Shown here: positions 46,259 to 58,229 of the stretch, piece after piece
How the letters are laid out: each line of letters begins with the position of its first letter
How positions within the stretch are numbered: position 1 is the first letter of the stretch
Assembly: GCA_961205875.1 (NCBI GenBank)
Contig: OY540817.1
Location: 11,381,001 to 11,445,000 of the forward strand
From: Sialis fuliginosa
Lineage: Eukaryota > Arthropoda > Insecta > Megaloptera > Sialidae
DNA: 64,000 nucleotides
Direction of reading: 5' to 3'
The notes under the pieces: generated by a model
Databases searched by the model: none
Told to the model about the DNA's origin: nothing
The model's input: the letters and a program-made list of their open reading frames with translations, nothing else
Program-made: the position numbers and the translations under genes

Positions 46259-46486
46259 GACTTTTGGCCATAGAACAGGGTCTCCTGGCCCATAGTGCAA
46301 CACTATATATATTTGTTAGGGTTGTACACGAGACGAGAATTAGGTATGTCTTGTTTCGACTCATTGTCAGTCTCGTATCAAACACGAGACCAAGACAGAG
46401 AAAAGTCTAGGTCTTGTTTGATTTTTTTTCTAATTATTCTAATAAAGAAATTTAGAAATATAACAAGTCTTGTAAATGTACATTAA

Positions 46487-47043
46487 GGTGTTTGTACAGA
46501 CTGAAATATTAACAGGACATCCCCTCAATATGTTTTTTGTGACCAAAAACTAAGGTAGCCGCAAACTCAGTGTTGACAATTAATATTTAGGCTATGCTCA
46601 ATACACTTTATATTTAAATAGCAATTTTACGTTTTTCTGAAAATACTGTTTCTCTTAATTTTTTTTTTCCTGTATAACATGCCTTTTTCTGGTAACTGGC
46701 ATTTTTGTAAAGAAGACTATAGTTTTTAAAAATAAATTTATAAATTCCCTCTCCGCAGAAAATCGATTACGGAATTTGCTAATTAATAAAAAAAACTATA
46801 ATTTTCTTTAAAAAATTTTCAGCTACCAAAAACAAGTCATAATATATAGGAAAAAATGGAAACAATTAAGAGAAAAGTAAAATTTTCAGAAAAAAGTGAA
46901 AACTGCTATTTAAAATACACGTTAAATTTAAAATTGCAGCATAGCCTAAAAATTAATTGTCAATGTTGAGTTTGCGGCTACCTTATTTTTCGTTTACAAA
47001 GAACATATTGAAGGGGTTTCCCGTTAATATTTGTACGGACACC
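46487..47043. mobile_element. 557-bp MITE with ~90-bp inverted ends
   Basis: GGTGTTTGTACAGACTG... and the inverted ...TTTGTACGGACACC. Similarity extends through 'aaggtagccgcaaactcagt' against 'gagtttgcggctacctta'. The interior is shared with 2,080-2,590. It starts 190 bp after the 44.4-46.3 kb element. The target duplication is unclear (TAA against ATA). Confidence 0.75.
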
Positions 47044-47697
47044 ATAATATACATAGTAAGTACATATATTTTACATTAATTATGAATTCAAATATTAATA
47101 TCAAATAGTAAATGTTTACTAATTAAATTGGTATGATCTCAGACCTATATATATGTATATATTTTAATTTCAAATTCACCAGTTAATTAAGAATTCTTGC
47201 AAAATGATTTTCCTTTACTCGAAAACCAATATCCTATAATATCTAGAATGCTACTAGTATACTCATATAACTATAGATAAGACAGAAAATTTATGTTTTA
47301 AGTAGACTAATTAATACACATAACACATTCGACTCTCCGGCAAATATAGCTCTACTAATTAGGTAAATACGTTAATATCAAAATTGTGAAATCGACAGTT
47401 AGTTCATCCCCTTAAGGCACTTCTCGGTGAGCAACAAGGTTCGCTATATAATAGATAAAGAGAATTACTGCACGATTCGTGAAATTTCTCGGAAAGTTCG
47501 AACAAAAATCAAGAATAAGCCCAAAGTAAATAACTGTAAAAAGATTATAAGAAGCTACAAAATACAACTATTATATTTATTAATTTATTCTGAAAGTATT
47601 ATAATATACATAGAATAAGTTAGCACAGATAAAAATATAAGAAAAAACCAAAAGACAAAATTTTTAGACTGAAGTATCATCTTAACAAATTCTTTTA

Positions 47698-47994
47698 TGT
47701 TCGGTATTATAAACGAGCTAGCAAGCACTTTAAAACGAGGTTTCAAACCTATCTGACAGTTCTCCTTTAATTTCATAAAGTGTTTGACAATATTCGCGCA
47801 CGCGTGATATGTAAACACCAACTATATTATAACAGTGGCGATATTATGAAAATTATTTTGTACGGTCAGAGTCGCCAACTGTATTCCAATAAGTTGAAGA
47901 ATCACTGATCTAGATGTTATCACAGAATTAATACCCTATTTGGAAGTGCTTACTAGCTAGCAAATTTGCTAGCTCCTTTTTATAATACCGGACC
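47698..47994. mobile_element. 297-bp Harbinger-type MITE, TTA duplication
   Basis: TGTTCGGTATTATAAACGAG and the inverted ATAATACCGGACC end are flanked by TTA on both sides (47,695-47,697 and 47,995-47,997). The interior is the reverse complement of that in 34,585-34,893. Confidence 0.75.
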
Positions 47995-48220
47995 TTAAAA
48001 TGTAGAAGTTTTTTTTGCAATAAGGAATCTTTTAATTTCTTATTGAATTGTTTCATAACTCACGAACAAATTTTTAATTTCACCGGGAATATTGTAAATG
48101 TACGTATGCATGTGTTAAGAACTCCTCTATTAATATATTGTTTATTTTTTTGAGCAACTTGTAAATAATTACAATTTATGGTGTTATGGCTGGGATTTTT
48201 AAAAATAGTATGTACTATAC

Positions 48221-48673
48221 CAGCGGTTTTCAAACTTATGTAGTCTAGGGACCCCCTTTTGAACAATTATTTATACCTGCAGGGATAAAAAGAAAAAAAT
48301 TTAAAACTGCAAGTCCTTATTTTTGTTCCATACTTACAATTTTTTCTTTTCAACTGCAATGACCTTTGTTTTTTGCATTACATTTCTTACATTTTTTGTT
48401 TTTACAACTGTAATGACCTTTTTTCCACACATTTTTATAATTTTATTTATTAAACATTGTTTTAATTTTTTGCACTACACAAATTAGCTTTTACAACTGC
48501 AGAAACAAGCTACTCACTCTAATAACCCTTACTTCCCTGATAGAGAAACGAAGAAGGTCGTTAGATATTAATTAATCACTGGTAAATAGAAATGTAAAAG
48601 TACTTTAATTTATGCCAAACATGTTTCACGGACCCCCGCAAAAGCTTTGCGGACCCTAGTTAAAGAACCGCTG
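48221..48673. mobile_element. 453-bp hAT MITE with perfect 8-bp duplication
   Basis: CAGCGGTTTTCAAACTTATG and the inverted AAAGAACCGCTG end are flanked by TACTATAC (48,213-48,220 and 48,674-48,681). A longer relative of 24,073-24,276. Its interior also appears as relics near 8.04 and 54.8 kb. Confidence 0.85.
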
Positions 48674-48689
48674 TACTATACAAACATTT

Positions 48690-49360
48690 ATTGATTTTTT
48701 TTGACGATATCTTTGTTCACAGATGGTGAATCATTTCAGGATTTCGAATGGATTTTTTTTATATTTCCGAGAAATACCTTAACACCTTAATGGTTAAATT
48801 ATATGCCTTATCACGTAATAGTATTGATTGGCCCAAAACCAGCCATGACAAAGTGAAATGAAATTATGAAATTCGCAAATATGCTATCAAAATTATTTTA
48901 ATCGGGAAGTGTTTTTCGAGTGGAATAATGGCAACATTATGACAATTTGTGCACATAAAAATAACTAACTAACTTGCGTGAGCTCGTGCAATGACTCTGT
49001 TTGCAATTATAACATGAGAAAGATAGAGGAAGGGAAAGAAAGAATCGTTTAAAGTTGTAATCATCGACCTAATATTTAACGTTAGTAGGTAATTCGTTTT
49101 TATAAGTTTTTGTATTAAAAGAAATAAATCAAACCGATATGTACTTTAATAAACAGTTTGAAACAGAGGTAAGTATATGTATAATATTGTTCACCAACGT
49201 TATCGTCAAATGGCCATAGCTGTCTTGCATTATAATAATTTTGTCAGTATTTTGAATGTTCGCTTTTATTTCTTGGTCGAAACAGATAATGTTTTGGTAT
49301 CTTCAAAATTACTTAAAGGGTGTTTTGTTTCAGATTCCCCCAGCATCAGTGCAACTATAT
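48690..49360. other. AT-rich DNA, no gene seen
   Basis: An 89-codon + frame (49,177-49,446) runs into a TG/TA microsatellite and is not credible as coding. No element ends were found. Confidence 0.4.
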
Positions 49361-49367
49361 TCACAGT

Positions 49368-49470
49368 GAGAGTGTGGTGTGTGTGTGTGTCTGCGAGATA
49401 TATATATATATATATATATGTATGTGTCCATACTGTCCATTGCTGAACAAAGATGGGTAGACAGATTTCT
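49368..49470. repeat. TG/TA microsatellite and LINE-like scrap
   Basis: A (TG)n run and a 20-bp TA run are followed by 'ctgtccattgctgaacaaag'. The latter resembles a widespread lepidopteran LINE 3' motif ('cactgctgagcaaaggcc' type). Confidence 0.45.
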
Positions 49471-49502
49471 CTCAACAAATGATTTTTTTATATATGTATA
49501 TA

Positions 49503-50326
49503 TGTTACCGGCAATGTATGAAATACGGCATTCTATAGAATTCCTAGGTATTCTATAGAATGCCTAAAATCACCAGGCAATGTATGAAATGAATTTAATT
49601 ATATACATTTCCTAGGCATTCTATAGAATACCTAATTGATAGCCGGCAATGTATGAAATATAAACAAAATAGGGTGAATCGATCAATTTTGGTCCAGGTA
49701 CAGATGTTGCCTTACTTTATGTTATAATATACTGATGCAAATATACAATAAAAAAATCTTGGTTCATTCTCGATAGCTGTAGGTAGGTTTCTAGATTATA
49801 ATTCAGTATTGTCGGTACAATACTGAATTATTTATCAAAATAAACATTTTATATTTACGCGTTATAGGTATAATAGAAAAATGTATGTACTATGTATATT
49901 GTTTCTGTGAATTTGTTATTTTTACAATAAAGGCCTTAAATCTTAATTAATACACGTCTGGACTAATATGATTATTTTATTTTATTTATTATAGTAAATA
50001 TCAAATGTTATACTATTGTTTATGTGGTTTTGTTATTTTAACAATGAAAGACCTAAATCTTACATAATATGAATTTGGACTTTTTAAAATTAATTAAATA
50101 ATACCTATCTGCTTTATTAATATCATTTTGTCTTTTATTTCATACATTTCCTAATATTATCTTGGCATTCTATAGAATTCCTAGGGATTCTATATAATGC
50201 CTAGGCAAAGTATATAATAAATTTCTATTAAACAAATATTTCATACTTTGCCTGAAATTGTCAGGCATTGTATAGAATTCCTAGGAATTCTATAGAATGC
50301 CTGAATTACATACATTGCCGGTAACA
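49503..50326. mobile_element. 824-bp element with palindromic subterminal clusters
   Basis: The perfect 18-bp inverted ends are TGTTACCGGCAATGTATG and complement, with TATA on both sides. Variants of the palindrome 'ggcattctatagaattccta' occur at about 49,530-49,565 and 49,617-49,632 near the left end, and 50,167-50,205 and 50,262-50,302 near the right. 'caatgtatgaaat' or its complement recurs between them. The layout looks like paired protein-binding arrays. No coding frame is seen. Confidence 0.75.
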
Positions 50327-50512
50327 TATACAATACAACGTTTAATTTTTACGATGCAGCATAGTAAAATTTCACCAGATTCTTTACAATATATATTATC
50401 ATTAATATGGAAGAATTATAATATTGTCTGAATCAAATAGTAATATTTCTTTAAAAATTTAGTGATTGTTATGAAATATTTTTGTCCGTGCAGTTTATGT
50501 CCATAGTCCAAC

Positions 50513-51216
50513 TAGAGCTGGGCGCGGGCCGTGAATTTTTTGGGTCACGTTGGGTCACGGCCGTGACCCGACGTGACGTGAGCGATTTTCAAATATTGAA
50601 TCGTGAGCGGGCGTGATCGTGAGTCAAATTAAAACAATCGGGCGTGACCGTGCGTGAGTACATTTTTCTCGTGCGTGAGTTCGTGAGTATATTTTGAAGA
50701 TAATTTTTTTATAAACTTATTTGATCTTTTTTTTAATATCTGAACTAATAATGCATAAATATAATAATGTTTTAAAACGAATTTTGACATTAAAACATAT
50801 AGTATGAAAAATAAATGTTATTTTAGGAAGCACTTTCACATGGTCAGTATTGCCAACTATATCCAAAAAAAAATTTTAATGCATTGTAGCTTTATTTTCT
50901 TATTGTTTTGTTTGTAATTTCTTTTACTAGAATACAGTTTAGAAGAAATAATATGAATATAAAATACACACAATATATTGCACGTAAATACATTAATTTT
51001 CATCATTTCAAAATTTAATTTACAACAATTACATTAAATCGGGTCACGCGCGTGACCCGACGTGCGTGATCGGGCGTGAGTACAAAAATAGTATTCGTGA
51101 GCGTGCGTGATCGTGAATACTTTTTTTGTTATCGTGAGTGAGCGGGCGTGACTAAAAAAATTTCTCTCGTGAGCGTGCGTGATCGTGAGCAAAAATTACT
51201 CACGCGCCCAGCTCTA
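50513..51216. mobile_element. 704-bp hAT-type element with CGTGA arrays
   Basis: TAGAGCTGGGCGCG...CGCGCCCAGCTCTA is bounded by perfect AGTCCAAC direct repeats (50,505-50,512 and 51,217-51,224). Both subterminal zones (50,525-50,690 and 51,035-51,200) are packed with 'cgtgag', 'cgtgac' and 'gcgtgatcg' repeats. The centre is AT-rich and non-coding. Confidence 0.85.
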
Positions 51217-51690
51217 AGTCCAACACACTTTATCTTAAAGGCATTAAGTCATATTTATCTATCTCCGATCTAAGGGATCAAATGTATGTAATAGTGATAA
51301 TTTAAAACACCCGAGAGAACAGACGCCGTTAACCATGTTCTAATATTTGATACCAAACATTATACAGAATAATGTAAATCACTGTTGATGTATGCAAACA
51401 GGACTTCCCCCGTTTCTATCTATACCAAACTGTCGCTCGATCTAATTATAAACATTTATACAAAATGCAAAACATCAATAGCAGAAGCATCAGAGTACTA
51501 GATATATTGTAATTATAAAGCTGATATACGTCGAGCTTGTCTATGTTACTGATCGATCAATTGGCAGGTGGTGTTTGAAATTTTAGAGTGTTTGGAAAAT
51601 TAAATGATATTCATTCATTGGGGCGTTTAATTTTCATATAATATGTGTAAATTATTATTATGAATGTTTTTATTTAAAATAGATGTATAT
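51217..51690. other. Unique-looking AT-rich DNA
   Basis: No exon or element ends were recognised. Confidence 0.35.
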
Positions 51691-51696
51691 ATACAA

Positions 51697-51800
51697 AGCC
51701 GACCTTTGCAAGTCTGGCACCCTGGACGAGATTTATTACCCCCCCCCCCCTTCTTCTGAATCGATCAGTTCATCAAGTTGACCATTAAAAATACATTTCT
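51697..51800. mobile_element. Left end of a hAT MITE related to 6,228-6,766
   Basis: 'aagccgacctttgcaagtct' and 'ggcaccctggacgagattta' parallel the start of the 6.2 kb element. A poly-C run follows. The right end was not found. Confidence 0.5.
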
Positions 51801-51959
51801 TTACACTTTTTTTTTAATGATACAATTTTTTTAAACCAAAAAAACAAGAACAAATGGGTCTTAAATAATATGAATGGTTTAACATTTGCTAACTTTCAAT
51901 CTGTACTCGAGCTATAACAAATAAATTTTAAAAACAATGAACTCGAAACAAAAAAACGT

Positions 51960-52440
51960 CGGTCCTCCTGTACGTGTTTCTTTTAAATTCATAACTATGT
52001 TCTTTTCCCAGATTTTAGTATATATTTTGTTACGTTAGGTAATATAAGGAATAAGCAATGACGATAATAGTAAATCAAGTCGGAAAAAAGTTTGCTCTTT
52101 TGCAATACGCTGCCGTAAAATATTGAACAATATAACGTAGTAAAGAATAAAAGGATCTACAATAATTCAACTATATTTTTTTAAGCCCTAAACAATCCTA
52201 AGTGACCCCAATACAATATTCCTTACACCAGGTCCCCACATTTGTTAAGACCTAAAATAATCGGCCAATCAGCAACTGCTCAATACTTCTTGTATTCCCG
52301 TCAAAATCAAAAATAAATAACGACACAAACAATAAAAATGTATATACGCAACCGAGCTGAGAGATTCACAAATTAAAAAAAAATCCGTAGTCCACGCGAG
52401 TGAAGCCGCGGGCACAGCTTTACATGAAAATAAAAATATG
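51960..52440. repeat. Interspersed repeat related to 13.9-14.2 kb
   Basis: Shares 'atattttgttacgttaggta' and 'gacgataatagtaaatcaag', and ends near 'gagtgaagccgcgggcacag'. It is non-coding. Confidence 0.55.
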
Positions 52441-52764
52441 TTTCAATTTAATAAATAAGTTAGATGATAAATAATTCTGTCAAAAAAATCAGAGATCAAA
52501 TAAAAAAAAAATAGCATTTTGAAGTTGAAACTACACGCTTTTAAACTGCGTAAAACAGATTATGTGTAAACAAATTTTAACCCCGTGCACAAAAATAACA
52601 AAATGTATTGTGATTTTTGTTTTGTTTATAAACCCATAATTTTACGGGAAAATGAATGAAAGTTCAATTTACAAAATTCAATGAAAAGTAAAAATTTTAA
52701 TCTTGAATATGGTTATTATTTTTTTACTATTTGTATAACATAATTTGAAAATCTAAATTATCAT

Positions 52765-53085
52765 GTAATATGTGTCGTTCTTGAGATATCTTGAAAAAAA
52801 ATTGGGATGTCACCCCTTCCCCTTACACATGATTTTTATGGTTTTGAAATGGGACCGTTCTCAAGCTAGACTCAATCAACCAACCTAGTTTCATTAATAT
52901 CGTTTCAGTGGTTCATGAGTTATGAATGTGACAAGAATTCAGGAGTCAGACAGACAGACATGGAACGAAAAGTGTTAGTTTTAACCTGAAACGGAAATAT
53001 CAATTTTGAAATCGAAAAATAATTTTTTTGTCTCATTTTAAAATGATCACAAAGCTTCTCGTATCTTGGATATTGCGAGAGGAAA
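52765..53085 (+). repeat. Dispersed repeat R copy
   Basis: Follows the 18,395-18,735 copy from 'gtcgttcttgagatatcttg' to 'gatattgcgagagga', with small deletions around the CAGA run. Confidence 0.65.
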
Positions 53086-53399
53086 CAAAATATTGATTGA
53101 ATTGAGAACCTCCTCCTTTTTTGAAGTTGATTAAAAATAAAATATCACACTGAAACAAACCAACAACTGGAGTAAAATATTTAATGTAGTTACATAATAA
53201 ATTTCCACAAATCAACATATTTAACACATTAGAGTTTTTCATCCGTTCAGTAAATTACGTACTAAAGTGTTAATAGCCTGTTTGTATGTATATCCAAAGA
53301 AAAAAAGTGTAAAAGAAAAAACAACAAATTTCCGAAAAGTTCACAAACCAATATTATTCACTCTAATAAACTTAGAAGAAAATCCTACCAAACTTTCTA

Positions 53400-53540
53400 T
53401 GGGCTGATACTTCCGGCTTGGAAAGAAATTTACGAGCGAGCTTTTATGCCACCATATTGATTATCGTGCCCTTGTTACCATAGCCGCACTAAACTCCAGT
53501 TTATAACATCTCCAACTCGTATATCTCCAGACACTTTTTG
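53400..53540. promoter_or_regulatory. GC-richer island with promoter-like motifs
   Basis: Contains the ETS-like 'acttccggcttgg', the YY1-like 'gccaccatattg' and 'gttaccatagccgc' within 140 bp of otherwise AT-rich DNA. No start or exon is assigned; it might belong to the 5' region of gene A. Confidence 0.2.
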
Positions 53541-53544
53541 TTTA

Positions 53545-55730
53545 TTTGGAAAGATATCCGATTTGTGTTTGACGTATTGATTCTATTTCCTTTAGTCAAA
53601 TATTGTAAATATTACACACAAGTTTTTACAAAGTGTCAATAAAATCACAATATCTATAAACTGTTTATTTTAATTTTCAAAAACTATCCGCTATAGATAT
53701 GAACACAATGTTTTACTTAATACCTACTACATATATTCGTTTAAACACCTACTGATTAATGTTAATGTTAATGTTAAATATAAAATTTATATTGAGTATA
53801 TTTTTGTTTTCATATTTTTATAGAAGTTATTATTAATGTAATTTATAGATGAATAATTTTATATATATTATGTAAATGTTATAAAATATGGTAAAAGATT
53901 TTATTATGTATACATTCCGATAAATATTTTAAATGAACAATGGAAAAGTTTTAATACAATAATGATATCATTGTAGTAATATTAAATTAATTTTCAAATA
54001 AATGAGGTAATGCAGTGAAATAATCATCTTGTAGTTTTTTTAAACATACATACTCTTTGAGTAAAGAAATATTTATGAATATATTTTTGTAAATACATTC
54101 AATCTTCACATTAATTAAGCGGATACCTAAAAAATAGCCTGTTTTAAGACTTTTTAAAAGAAATTAGTTACATAAAAAAGTTAAAAAATTAAAAGATGTT
54201 GAGAAAGGAATTACCAAAATTTCCTTCATTCAAGAAAAAAAAAGTTATGAAAAAGCCAATTTTTGACCAAGTTACAAGCATTTGAAAACATATTCTTTTT
54301 TAGGCGTCCCCTTAATATTCGAGCAGGGGGCACTTATAAGACTGAGGACTCATAGGTTGGTGGCTTCTAGGATAACACACGCAGTATTAAATTTTCATTA
54401 TTCTTGTAGAAAAAAAAAAAAAATTAGTATTAAAATCCAAAATAGTTACTTAATTATTGATGTAGATTTAAGAAAAAAAATCGTTATATAATTGATTTAT
54501 TTGCGGATGTATTAAATAATATTTTTATTCCCGTTTTTCATTTAACCTTAAATGTAAGTCTACTTACCAAACAAAGATCTTTTCAAAGATTATGTATCAT
54601 ATTTTATTAAAAACTAGAGTCTCAACAAATCATTGAAGTCGCTGGAAAAGTGCCTGGGAAATGTAATAATATACTATTTATTGAGGACGAGACACATATG
54701 AGCTATTCAGAAATATTAATATCAGAATACCCACTCGGTTAAGTCAAGGGTTATTTTGGTGTTTAGTTATAGCTTGCTTCTGCAGTTCCAAAAATGAAAA
54801 CTAGAGTTGTAAAAGCTAATTTGTGTAGTTAAAAAATAGTAGAAAGAAAAAAATATATAAAGAAATGTAAGTGTGGAGCAAAAAACAAAACAAAAAAAAG
54901 TCACTATAATTTGTAAGAGAGAAATATACAAAATGTAGAACAAAAGCAAAAAAAAAGTATTTAATATATCAATTCGGTATTAACCGATAAGTATGTTAAT
55001 TATTTTAATTTTATTGTTAATCCTTTTAACATTTGAACAAGCCATATAATAGAAGTTTGATGAAATAAACATATTTTTTGTATATATACTGTTTGTTATA
55101 TGAAATGTTTATTCTGATGCCAGATTACTAATTAATTACCGATAATTCAAAATACTTCGTTCCGATGATTTCAATTTCACACAGACTTCAATGATGTAGA
55201 ACAGATCAGAGTACATAATTATTTTATAAAAATATTCCACAACTCGTATTTACAAATTACATTGCTCCCCTTAGCTTCTGTTCAGATAATTGCACAGCTC
55301 AGACCCAAGTACGAGTGGTAACAGACTATATGTAGTGAGTACAATTATATTAGTCCCTGTAGTATATACTTCCAGAGGTAATACGTGCCAATGTGTACAG
55401 GGGCGTAGCGAAAAAAATAATATGCCGGATGTAAAGTGTTAAATCAATAGATTGGTATGGGTAGGTATCGTGGGAAGGTTCAAGATGTCTGATTGAATAC
55501 TAGGTACTTTACAGTGTTCATCAAATTAAAATACGCAATGTGTAGCAATTATACTTAAAATAAATAGTTCATAGAAGCTGTATTTATGCAGAATATCTGT
55601 GTACTTATATATAGGATGATCACGACAATTGAATGATCATTACTAACATTGCTATGTTATTGGTACCAGAAGGAATATCGAAAAATAGTGTGCTTTGAAA
55701 ATTATTAATACGTGAACATCGAAAATTACC
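53545..55730. other. AT-rich DNA with MITE relics
   Basis: 54,760-54,850 is an inverted relic of the 48.2 kb hAT interior ('tctgcagttccaaaaatg'). 54,297-54,345 resembles 14.46 kb. 55,398 'caggggcgtagcg' looks like a hAT end without a partner. No gene is seen. Confidence 0.4.
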
Positions 55731-55737
55731 GTACGTT

Positions 55738-55985
55738 TTGCTTCCTCGCAATATCGAAGATACGAGAAGTTTTGTGATCGTTTTAGAATGAGACAAAAAA
55801 AATGTCCTCCGATTTCAAAATTTTAAATTGATCTTTCCGTTTCACGTCAAGACAAATACTTTTCGTTCCATGCCTGTCTATCTGTCCGTCCGTGTGTCCG
55901 TCCGTGTATCCGTCTGTCTGTCCCCTGAATCCTTGTCACACGCATAACTCATGAACCACAGAACCGATATTATTGAAACTTTTTC
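55738..55985 (-). repeat. Dispersed repeat R, inverted copy
   Basis: Runs in reverse from 'ctcgcaatatcgaagatac' through a GTCC/GTCTG microsatellite (55,868-55,922) to 'catgaaccacagaaccgata'. Confidence 0.65.
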
Positions 55986-55989
55986 TGGT

Positions 55990-57150
55990 TACTTCTTTTT
56001 CACTTCCTTACACGCTTAAAAAATGACATTCTTTTCTGGTATCTTCCACCAGAAATTCCATGAATCAACCAATCAAAGCTCGTTGTTCACTGTTTTTGGT
56101 CAGTCGTGAACGTGACCAATAATTTTGAAATTATCAAATTACAATTTATTAGTATTGATATTACATATTAACATTATTAGTATACTTTCTAGAAAATATA
56201 TCAATACCTAATTATTTTATATGCCAAAATATTTATTAATTATTTTCCATCTATGCAAAACATTCCAATTACACAGTTACGACTCTGACTTATTGTTGAA
56301 CACTGTCTGATACATGCAGTAAGTATGAAGTTTGTTAATTCGCTGTAATTTCACGGTTTTTAAATCCGGCGTCTCGCAAACCCGCTGCACCGACATTAGC
56401 CATATAATTATGTAATTAGGAAGGATTTTAAACACGTGTCGGAGGCAGACATAAGCGTCCAGGGGCAGGAAAGATTATCAAATGAAAACAGCGCCGAGAT
56501 TTTGTAATGGACACCATTACCAATTCCAAATTTATTTTTATTTTTTTTATTTCTCTTTTAATTGGCCATTGGGCATAGCCCCTCAGCCAGAACATTTTGA
56601 TAATTCGAAATTTAAAAACCCTAAACAAACTAACAATAAGAACAATGTAGGCATGATAACATACAGTGAAATCAGAAAACAATGCGGGGGTAGGTGTTTT
56701 TTTGTTTGTTATAATTAAGTACATATATGTAATTTTTAATTTTTTATGTATCACAATTAGGTACAATTAATAGTTAAATTAAATAATGTAATTATAATGA
56801 AAAATGGGGGGGGGGGTAATCACTACCTTCCTCCTCACCTAGGGTGCGCTACTGCTAACTTAACCTTTGCATTGTGTGGACTGTGTGTTTACCGATCAAA
56901 CATTTAAAAAATGTTTTTTTTATGGAATATTCTAAAACAATTTCTCAATTTTCTCAGAGAATGTCACTCAAAACAGAGAGCTCTTATCTCTTATGTTCAA
57001 CTTTTTATACACAAATACAAAATAAAGTTATGTTTCTCCAGGCAATTTGGAATTCGGAAATAAGTAAGTGTATGTCATGAACTTATGTAGGTGTATGTAA
57101 CTACATTTAACAAATAGAATATGGAATTACTTATACAGAATGGTCCGGTT
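55990..57150. other. AT-rich DNA, repeat scraps
   Basis: A G-run at 56,806-56,816 is followed by 'cacctagggtgcgctactgc', a transposon-like end. A 23-codon minus-strand frame at about 56,338-56,404 is too short to support. Nothing else is recognised. Confidence 0.35.
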
Positions 57151-57159
57151 TGGGATTAC

Positions 57160-57416
57160 TTATAATATGTGGTATTTTTTATTATTATTTTGGTATGTAA
57201 TAATGTTACCTACAAATTCATCCTGCTAAATTTGGACCTGGGTCTAACAGTTTTTCAGTTATAAATTTATCTAAAAATAATACCCAAAGTGACTATTTTG
57301 CTACCTACCTTATTAAATGAAACAGTCATAAATTTATTTTGTTTATAATTACATAATTAATTTTAAAATTATGTAAATTAAGGGAAAGAATGATAAAAAA
57401 TACCACATATTATGGT
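57160..57416. repeat. Inverted-repeat element, ~26-bp arms
   Basis: 'ataatatgtggtatttttta' (57,160) against 'aaaaaataccacatattatg' (57,393). Between them is AT-rich sequence with no frame. Probably a MITE whose outer limits are not clear. Confidence 0.55.
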
Positions 57417-57419
57417 ACT

Positions 57420-58220
57420 TTTGGGGAGAAATGTCATTTTCATAAAAATTTTCAAAAAAATAAACATATTTTTTGAATTTGATGAGGAATAACTCTGAAC
57501 TGGAAACACGGCTAGCAATAACGCTAATACTGAAAAATACGTTAGTTAATTACCTATGAAACAGACTCATTGTGGTTGCTCTACTTTGGAAGTTATGAGA
57601 TAATCTTTGTAAGTACTACTCTGAAGGAAGTTTTTAAACATTCTGTAGCTCAGAGGGTGTTGTAAATAGACCCTCCCTTCCCGTACAATTTTTCACTCAC
57701 AATGAGCCAAAGAATCAGCTTTTAAAATATACATATATGTATCCATATATATATATATATATTTTCATGGAGTATTGCAAATTATTTTGTTCTTTAAATA
57801 ACGGTAATGACAAGTGATATGTTACATAATCAAGCTTCTAAAATGCTTCTTAAATATTATCAATAAGTGACTCTATTTGATACCATCTTGAAAAATAAAT
57901 ACAAATATTTTTAAATGCAGATTTGTTATTTCTTCTGTAACACGTTTCTTATAGGATAAATATAACAAGAATGTAGACAATTGAAAAACGAATAAGACCA
58001 GTATGATAAATAACACACCATTGTTGAATAATATATTAAATAAAATACAATTAAACATTCTATGCCGACTGTAATTGAAAAAGGTAATAGGAATGTACAG
58101 ATTGTACAGTATACGTTCCTACATATACGTATAGAAAATTGAAACAAATTACGTTGTTATTTTATTGTAGAAAGCATAAGGGATGTACAGATTTAAACTA
58201 TTATTATATATTATAATGAG
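57420..58220. other. AT-rich DNA with TA microsatellite
   Basis: (TA)n at 57,731-57,762. Overlapping low-complexity minus-strand frames (57,873-58,147) have no coding character. Confidence 0.4.
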
Positions 58221-58229
58221 AATAAAAAA

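Larger units (their letters stand above)
44409..46297. mobile_element. 1.9 kb inverted-repeat element carrying two tandem arrays
   Basis: The ends CACTATGGGCCAGGAGACCC and the inverted GGGTCTCCTGGCCCATAGTG keep inverted identity for ~38 bp with few differences. CAACA abuts both ends, a possible short duplication. Inside are a degenerate ~130-bp tandem array (45,060-45,640) and a ~121-bp tandem array (45,740-46,258). No transposase is visible, so it is non-autonomous. Confidence 0.75.

Noticed and set aside
49177-49478. 89-codon and 70-codon frames on opposite strands
   Set aside because: Both depend on a TG/TA microsatellite for much of their length.
56338-56404. 23-codon minus-strand frame reading GLRDAGFKNREIT
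   Set aside because: It faintly recalls a transposase helix-turn-helix, but is too short and has no supporting neighbours or splice sites.
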